From: Zygnema cylindricum
Lineage: Eukaryota; Streptophyta; Zygnematophyceae; Zygnematales; Zygnemataceae
Reading direction: 5' to 3'
NCBI GenBank assembly: GCA_037447655.1
Contig: JBBHKE010002370.1
Location: 57,559 to 102,319 of the forward strand
DNA length: 44,761 bases
This document shows, in pieces, positions 39,826-44,761 of the stretch; the first letter of the stretch is position 1; each line of letters starts with the position of its first letter. The notes beneath the pieces are model-generated. The model worked only from the letters and a program-made list of their open reading frames with translations. It made no database searches and was not told the origin of the DNA. A program made the position numbers and the translations under genes.

Positions 39826-41440
39826 ACACAAAATATGCGATTTTTGTAATATCACATCTGAACCGTCGACGCAAGTGACATACAAATCGACTGTCAGTTT
39901 TGACGAAGCTACGCTATTGGACTATTTTAAATCGTGAACCATTTGGAGGTTCACGCATTCACATGTAGATAGGAAGGGTTTTAATCCGTAGGTTATAGAT
40001 TTTGTAACGTAGGGCATAGGATTTCGGCTTCCTATTGGCTGAATCCAAACTAGACGCAAATATTGACATAGCACGCTGTACTCTGATTGGCTTGTTTTCG
40101 CTAGGCGTAGTTTTTGTTACTTAGTTCATTTCTTATCATTTCCTGCACACAATTTTCAAGTGCAGGAATTATTCATTTGATTTATTTTCAGTATTGAGGA
40201 TTATCTGCAGCCATCTTTTTATTTGTAAAATTGTTCGGACAGCTTAGAGGCGATTTTCTGCCTTTGCGTGAAGCGTCTAGTTTTCTATTACATTATCAAT
40301 ATCTTGTAAAGCCTTACAAATTAATCTATACGGCTTCGGCCAAGACCTACACGGTTTCCCTTCACTTTTCTCATCTTTTCGAGTGGATTTCGACCGCGAT
40401 CTTGCAACACAAACTTCTTTTCCCGATTGTGGCTGAACTTTAATTAGTGTGGAAGTTGCATTTTGGGTTATTATTGTGTTGTTTTTATTTATTGTGATTG
40501 TGTATTTATTTCTATTTGGCTTTTGCGCATCTTTTGAGTTTGGTTATCTCAAACCTCATAAGTGTCGGGCATATTGTCATTTTCGGTTTTTATTTATCTT
40601 TCTCGGTTGTTTATGCTTTGATTTATACTATTTAAGTATAAATTCAGATTATCCTTGATAAGATAACTCCTGCAAGGAATATAAATAGACCGTGGGGCCT
40701 AGTGGTCATCCATCGGCTTAGTAAATAAACCGACCTAACCATATCCAGCTAAGTCGTTGACCTTTCTTTTTCTTCCACCTTGCCTGTTGTTGTATTTACC
40801 CATTTTTACTTTTATGATTTATTTCATTTCCGATATCACGCTATCATTTGAGTTTAAGTTGAGCACAACTGATGATATTGCATGCATCTTCATGTTATTT
40901 GACACATGCACGACAACTAGTGTTACATACTATATGGTTTGATATTTAATTAAACATTGTCAAGTAGGATAATTCATTTAACTGTAACTGTTTACGGGAG
41001 ACATAGATCCATTAATGTAAATGTACGGATTACGGTACGGATAAGAAACGAATACCGTGCATGTATTTATTACGGCTACGATTAAATCTGCATTTAATTG
41101 GACGGCTGGAATTAACGCCGAGATCGCGGAAGAGGATTTCGGCAGTTTGTGATCATCGCCACGTCGGATGACACGTGGCGGAATTACATTGGATCGCGGC
41201 ATCTGCGAGGATTACGGGAGCGAATCCGGACATGTCGACATTTAGGCCATGCCGTACAGTGTTCGTACAGAAAGTACACCGGCAGCTGTACTTTTGTGTA
41301 CGGAACTGTAATCTGATTGGCTCCGTACATAAGTAGATAGAGTTTGTGAGAGAGATAGGACTTTGAAAAATTAGGAGATAGGACCCTCTCTCCCAAAGAG
41401 CTTCGGTACAAAAGGTCAACTTTGACCCTTCGTAACTTAC

Positions 41441-41513
41441 TGCTCAGGGGAGCAAATTCAGAGATTGTTTTTTGCTATTGACTCAGGGGAGTCTTCCCTT
41501 CACAAGGGTGAAG
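41441..41513 (+). other. Three leader hairpins with ARGG loops in LTR G
   Basis: TGCTC-AGGG-GAGCA (41441-41454), GACTC-AGGG-GAGTC (41480-41493) and CTTCAC-AAGG-GTGAAG (41498-41513), all perfect. Confidence 0.75.
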
Positions 41514-41618
41514 TTTGTTAGAGTTATTGTCTGCAACGGTGGCAGTTGTTTTTGCTGAAACACAAAGGGGTTAGGGTTATCCTAGAGCTTTCTTAGAAGC
41601 TGTCCACTCTGAGGACTT

Positions 41619-42747
41619 ATGGAGGTCTCATAGCTTCAGGTTATGGGCCCACCCTCTAGGGTACCAAACTTTAATTGAACTAGCTTCATATACTAGGAAA
41701 GTATGTTGATAGGAGCTCTATGCGAAAAACGGTTTTGGGGGATAGTGAGTGGACGGTTGGGGCGTCCATCAAGTCTTGGAATTCCTCCAGGGTTTGGAGG
41801 AAGCACATTCACCAGAAAAAAGGATTCACCGTCAACGGAGGAAACAAAGGAAGGAGAGGTGGTGGACAAAGGAAAGGAGAAGGAGGCGACCACACCAATA
41901 GCAACTGGTTCGCCATTCATGTCACCTATTCCGAGGAACGAGGAGAATGATACTGAAACCTGGGACTTCAACAATATGGCGGCAAAGCACTTCATCCTAC
42001 GCCATCTCACTCAAGGACTTGCATGTCCTCATTTGCAGGTAGAAAGGGCATCCGATCTTTGGAAAGCTCTCATAGAGATTTACAGAAGTGGTACGATTCA
42101 GCATCAACAGTTGGCTGATTAGAAAGTTAACGAGTATGTATACAAAGGGGGGAAGATGTTGGAATTTTGCAATGAGCTTGCTACACTCTTCATGGAGCTA
42201 GAGAGTGCGGGAAAAGATTTTAGTGAAAAAGAAAAGGTTAACTGTTTAGTGATGAAGTTACCCGATGAGTTCGAGAACATAGTCAATCGTGTGCAGGACT
42301 TGCCGGACTCAAGGTGGATATGGAACTCAATGGTAGGGATGATTCTCGTTCGGGAGAATACAATTGAGATCCGAAGGGGAGGAAAGAGTGGCCAAGCCTT
42401 GGCAACTGACCGATTGGAGGAACAAGGATTCCCGAAAAACCGGTAGGAAACTTTGGGGGGAGGGAGTAGAAAAATCTGACCGATGAGTTCGGACCAAGGG
42501 CTCCCAAAGGTTTATGTCATTTTTGTAAGAAACCTGGGTACTATATGGCAGAGTGCACTAAGCAAATCGTGCTTCAATTAAAGTAGGGGCAGACTGGTGG
42601 TACCCCGAGAGGAAAGAAAAAGGCCCTCGTGACATAGGTACATGAGCGGAATCAGAGGACGAGGACTATGAGCTCGTTTTAGATGAGGAGTTGGAGGCGA
42701 AAAACGAGGTCGAAACTCCATGAAGGCAGAAATGTGCTTATAGTGGA
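41619..42747 (+). pseudogene. gag: Gag of element G
   Basis: It starts M-E-V-S and has a TAG at the fifth codon, inside the LTR, then L-Q-V-M-G-P-P-S-R-V-P through the primer site. M-L-I-G-A-L-C-E-K-R-F-W-G-I-V-S-G, HFILRHLTQGLACPHLQV, TAG at 42119-42121, then M-L-E-F-C-N-E-L-A-T-L-F and L-V-M-K-L-P-D-E-F-E-N-I. A frameshift near 42440 follows. The zinc knuckle near 42520 reads C-H-F-C-K-K-P-G-Y-Y-M-A-E-C, with Tyr in place of the zinc-binding His. More stops follow in the linker. Confidence 0.88.
41639..41653 (+). other. Primer binding site of element G, half-tRNA type
   Basis: GGTTATGGGCCCACC, identical to element A, directly after AGCTTCA. Confidence 0.88.
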
Positions 42748-43116
42748 TTGAAAGGTGAAGCACGCTGGATTGTAGATTCAAGTGCCTCCATGCACATGTC
42801 TAAGGATAGGCACCTATTTAGTAAGATAAGAAAGATTCCCACCGTAGAGATAGAGTACGGGGATGGGAGGATAGTCACCACTACTCTTGTAGGATCGATA
42901 GATTTGAAAGTGTTAGTAGAAGGAAAGACATCTATAGTAACATTATTCGATGTATTGTTTATTTCGGAGCTAAACAAAAACCTCATCTCTACATCTGTAT
43001 TAGATGATAAGGGTTTTTTTACTAGCACTAAGGAAGGAGTCATTACTGCAAGTTTTGAAGAAGATGTCTATTTCATTGGTGAAAAGGTAGCCATGGGATG
43101 TTTAAGCTGGTTTTAA
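42748..43116 (+). pseudogene. Protease of element G
   Basis: W-I-V-D-S-S-A-S-M-H-M-S: the catalytic Asp is kept, but the Gly of the D-S/T-G triad is Ser, which should abolish activity. The rest follows A's protease closely (TVEIEYGDGRIVTT, L-K-V-L-V-E-G-K-T-S-I). It ends in a frameshift near 43095, where the integrase frame takes over with a 19-bp overlap. Confidence 0.88.
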
Positions 43117-43541
43117 GTAATGAAACGAATAAACTTTATTATGCTGGTGTTCATGATATTATGATGTGGCATAAGAGGCTAGGGCATGTGAATCTTGACA
43201 AGTTAAGAGAGATGAAAAAGATGGGAGTGGTGGAAGGGATTAAGTTCACTAAGAGTGATTATATAAGTGATTGTAGTGGATGTGCTCAAGGTAAAACACA
43301 TAGATTATCCTTTCCAAAAACAGCCACCTATAAGGGAGAAAAAATTATAGATGTACTACACACAGATATTTGGGGACCGGCTAAAGTGCCCTCACCGGGG
43401 GGGAAGAGATTTATGATGACTATCACTGATGATTGGTCTTGGTATTCCCGAGTGTATTTTTTGAAAATGAAGTCCGAAGCTCAGGATTGTTTTAGGCAAT
43501 ATAAAGCATAGAGCGAAAAACTCCATGAAACTCCAATCTAG
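43098..43541 (+). pseudogene. Integrase N-terminal half of element G
   Basis: M-M-W-H-K-R-L-G-H-V-N (zinc His pair), C-S-G-C-A-Q-G-K (Cys pair), H-T-D-I-W-G-P-A-K-V (first catalytic Asp) and TITDDWSWYSRVYFLK. Stops at 43509-43511 and 43539-43541, the first in the same short region where element A has its TAA. Confidence 0.88.
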
Positions 43542-44761
43542 AGAATAAGGAGTGACAATGGTGGAGAGTATACTTCTAACCAGTTTGATGATTGTATGAG
43601 GGAAGATGGAGTCCAACACCAAAAGACAGTTTTAGAAAACCTGGAACAGAATGGGGTAGCTAAAATGTTAAATAGAACACTAAGTGATAGTGCTAGAATT
43701 ATGTTGTCAGATAAAAAGATAGGAAAAAGGTTTTGGGGAGAAGCAATGAACTGTGCTAATTACCTCAAAAATAGAGTTCTTACTTCAGCTATAAAAGATC
43801 AAACACCTTATGAGAGTTGGACAGGTTGGAAACCAGACATATCTCATTTAAAGGTTTTCGGCAGTCAAGTATTCAGTCTAGATAGAGATCAGTCTAATTG
43901 GAAGCTAGATCCTAAAGGAAAACCGGGATACTTATTAGGATATGATGAGGATGTTAAAGGGTATACAGTTTATGACATGAAAAGGGAAGATATAATCTTA
44001 GTAAAACATCTAGTAGTTATGGATGAAGGAAAGTCTGTGGATCCCTTCAAATATACAAAGTCAGTAAAAATCAGATTTGAGTCAGAAAATTCTGATGACT
44101 TTGAGCTTCCTAACTATCCAGGTTTTAGAGACGATGACATTCTTGCATGTACAAATCAAACCGAAAAGGACTCGGCTGTGGAAACTCCAGTGACAACTCT
44201 ACCCGAAGCGAAAGACGTGGTGGAAATTGATTCGGAATCAAGGGATAGGGGAGAAGTCGAGTTTGTTCGAAAGAATCCACGAGAACAATCTTTTCCGGCC
44301 TCAGATTTTGAGGGGGGAAGGAGAAGTAGCAAAAGATTACAAGAAAAACAAGTTAATAACAAGGTAACTAAACTATATCATCAAGATGAACCTCAAACTT
44401 ATGGAGAGGCGATGACTTGTCCAGAAAGAAATAGGTGGAAGACAGCCATCAATGAGGAGATGGCCTCAATTATGTCAGCTGATACTTGGGAGCTGGTGGA
44501 TTGTCCACCTAACCGAAAACCAATCGGTTGTAAGTGGGTTTTCAAATTAAAACTGAACCCAGATAACACAATCGAGCGCTACAAGGCCCGATTAGTGGCA
44601 AAGGGATTTACACAAAAGGAGGGAATTGACTACGAGGAAACCTTTGCCCTGGTGGTCAGATTTCCCTCCGTCCGCATACTTCTCAACCTGGCAGCAGCGG
44701 AAGACATGGAAGTGCACCAAATGGACATCAAGACAACCTTTTTGCATGGAGAATTGGAAGA
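43542..44761 (+). pseudogene. Integrase C-terminal half and RT start of element G, open to window end
   Basis: About 406 codons without a stop. S-D-N-G-G-E-Y (second Asp), then L-E-Q-N-G-V-A-K, where the catalytic Glu of A is replaced by Lys. K-P-D-I-S-H-L-K-V-F-G-S-Q-V, GYDEDVKGYTVYD, acidic linker, FEGGRRSSKRLQEKQ, then [22 protein letters not shown], and H-Q-M-D-I-K-T-T-F-L-H-G with its catalytic Asp. The window ends before Y-V-D-D. Confidence 0.9.

Larger units (their letters stand above)
38979..41638 (+). repeat. 5' LTR of element G, 2.66 kb
   Basis: TGTAGAAGTTAATGG to AGCTTCA. The first 310 bp and the last 680 bp align with LTR A. About 1.65 kb in between (roughly 39300-40950) has no counterpart in A, D or F. 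That extra part carries a degenerate 61-bp CCGTAC minisatellite (39397-39825) and AT-rich DNA. The far end holds the GTAC inverted repeat near 41270 and three perfect leader hairpins (41441-41454, 41480-41493, 41498-41513). Confidence 0.8.
38979..44761 (+). mobile_element. Element G: copia element, cut by window end
   Basis: 5' LTR 38979-41638, half-tRNA primer site, gag, protease, integrase and RT up to L-H-G-E-L-E-E at the last base. Same family as A (most domains align without gaps), but older: stops and frameshifts in gag, altered zinc knuckle and protease motifs. From 43542 to the window end the frame is open. Confidence 0.9.

Noticed and set aside
39318-39849. Several overlapping frames of 78-110 codons
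   Set aside because: They follow the 61-bp CCGTAC repeat on both strands and are repeat artefacts.

Overview
This is a eukaryotic, repeat-dominated nuclear window with no cellular gene that I can recognise. About 60% of it is Ty1/copia LTR retrotransposon sequence, layered and nested; the rest is small inverted-repeat elements, minisatellites, purine tracts and unassigned AT-rich DNA. Both kinds of primer binding site seen here fit the initiator Met tRNA as I remember it from green plants: TGGTATCAGAGC for its 3' end and GGTTATGGGCCCACC for its anticodon arm. That points to the green lineage, but I cannot name the species.

Layout. 1-676: partial LTR (minus). 817-2195: decayed copia remnants (minus). 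2198-2470: LTR scrap. 2940-9376: near-intact copia element 'A' (plus; 1047-bp LTRs differing at 7 sites, 5-bp target duplication CTAAA, one gag-pol frame broken by two stops). 9382-13109: non-coding DNA with two TA-type MITEs and a 138-bp tandem duplication. 13110-18392: internally deleted copia element 'C' (minus) of another lineage. 18393-25340: purine tracts, a palindrome and dispersed short repeats. 25341-35455: nested stack in which element D (minus) sits in the RT of element E (minus), E sits in an A-type LTR, and that LTR sits in the 5' LTR of mini-element F (plus). 36640-38215: foldback-like inverted-repeat element with a MITE inside. 38979-44761: element G (plus), with a 2.66-kb LTR, cut by the window end.

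Elements A, D, E, F and G form one superfamily with unusual shared features. The primer binding site matches the anticodon half of initiator tRNA and is itself translated. The gag start codon lies inside the LTR. An antisense tRNA-like module occurs in U3. The leader carries serial hairpins with an A-R-G-G loop, one of which shows compensatory base changes between families. These shared, apparently structural or regulatory modules are the best candidates for something not previously described.
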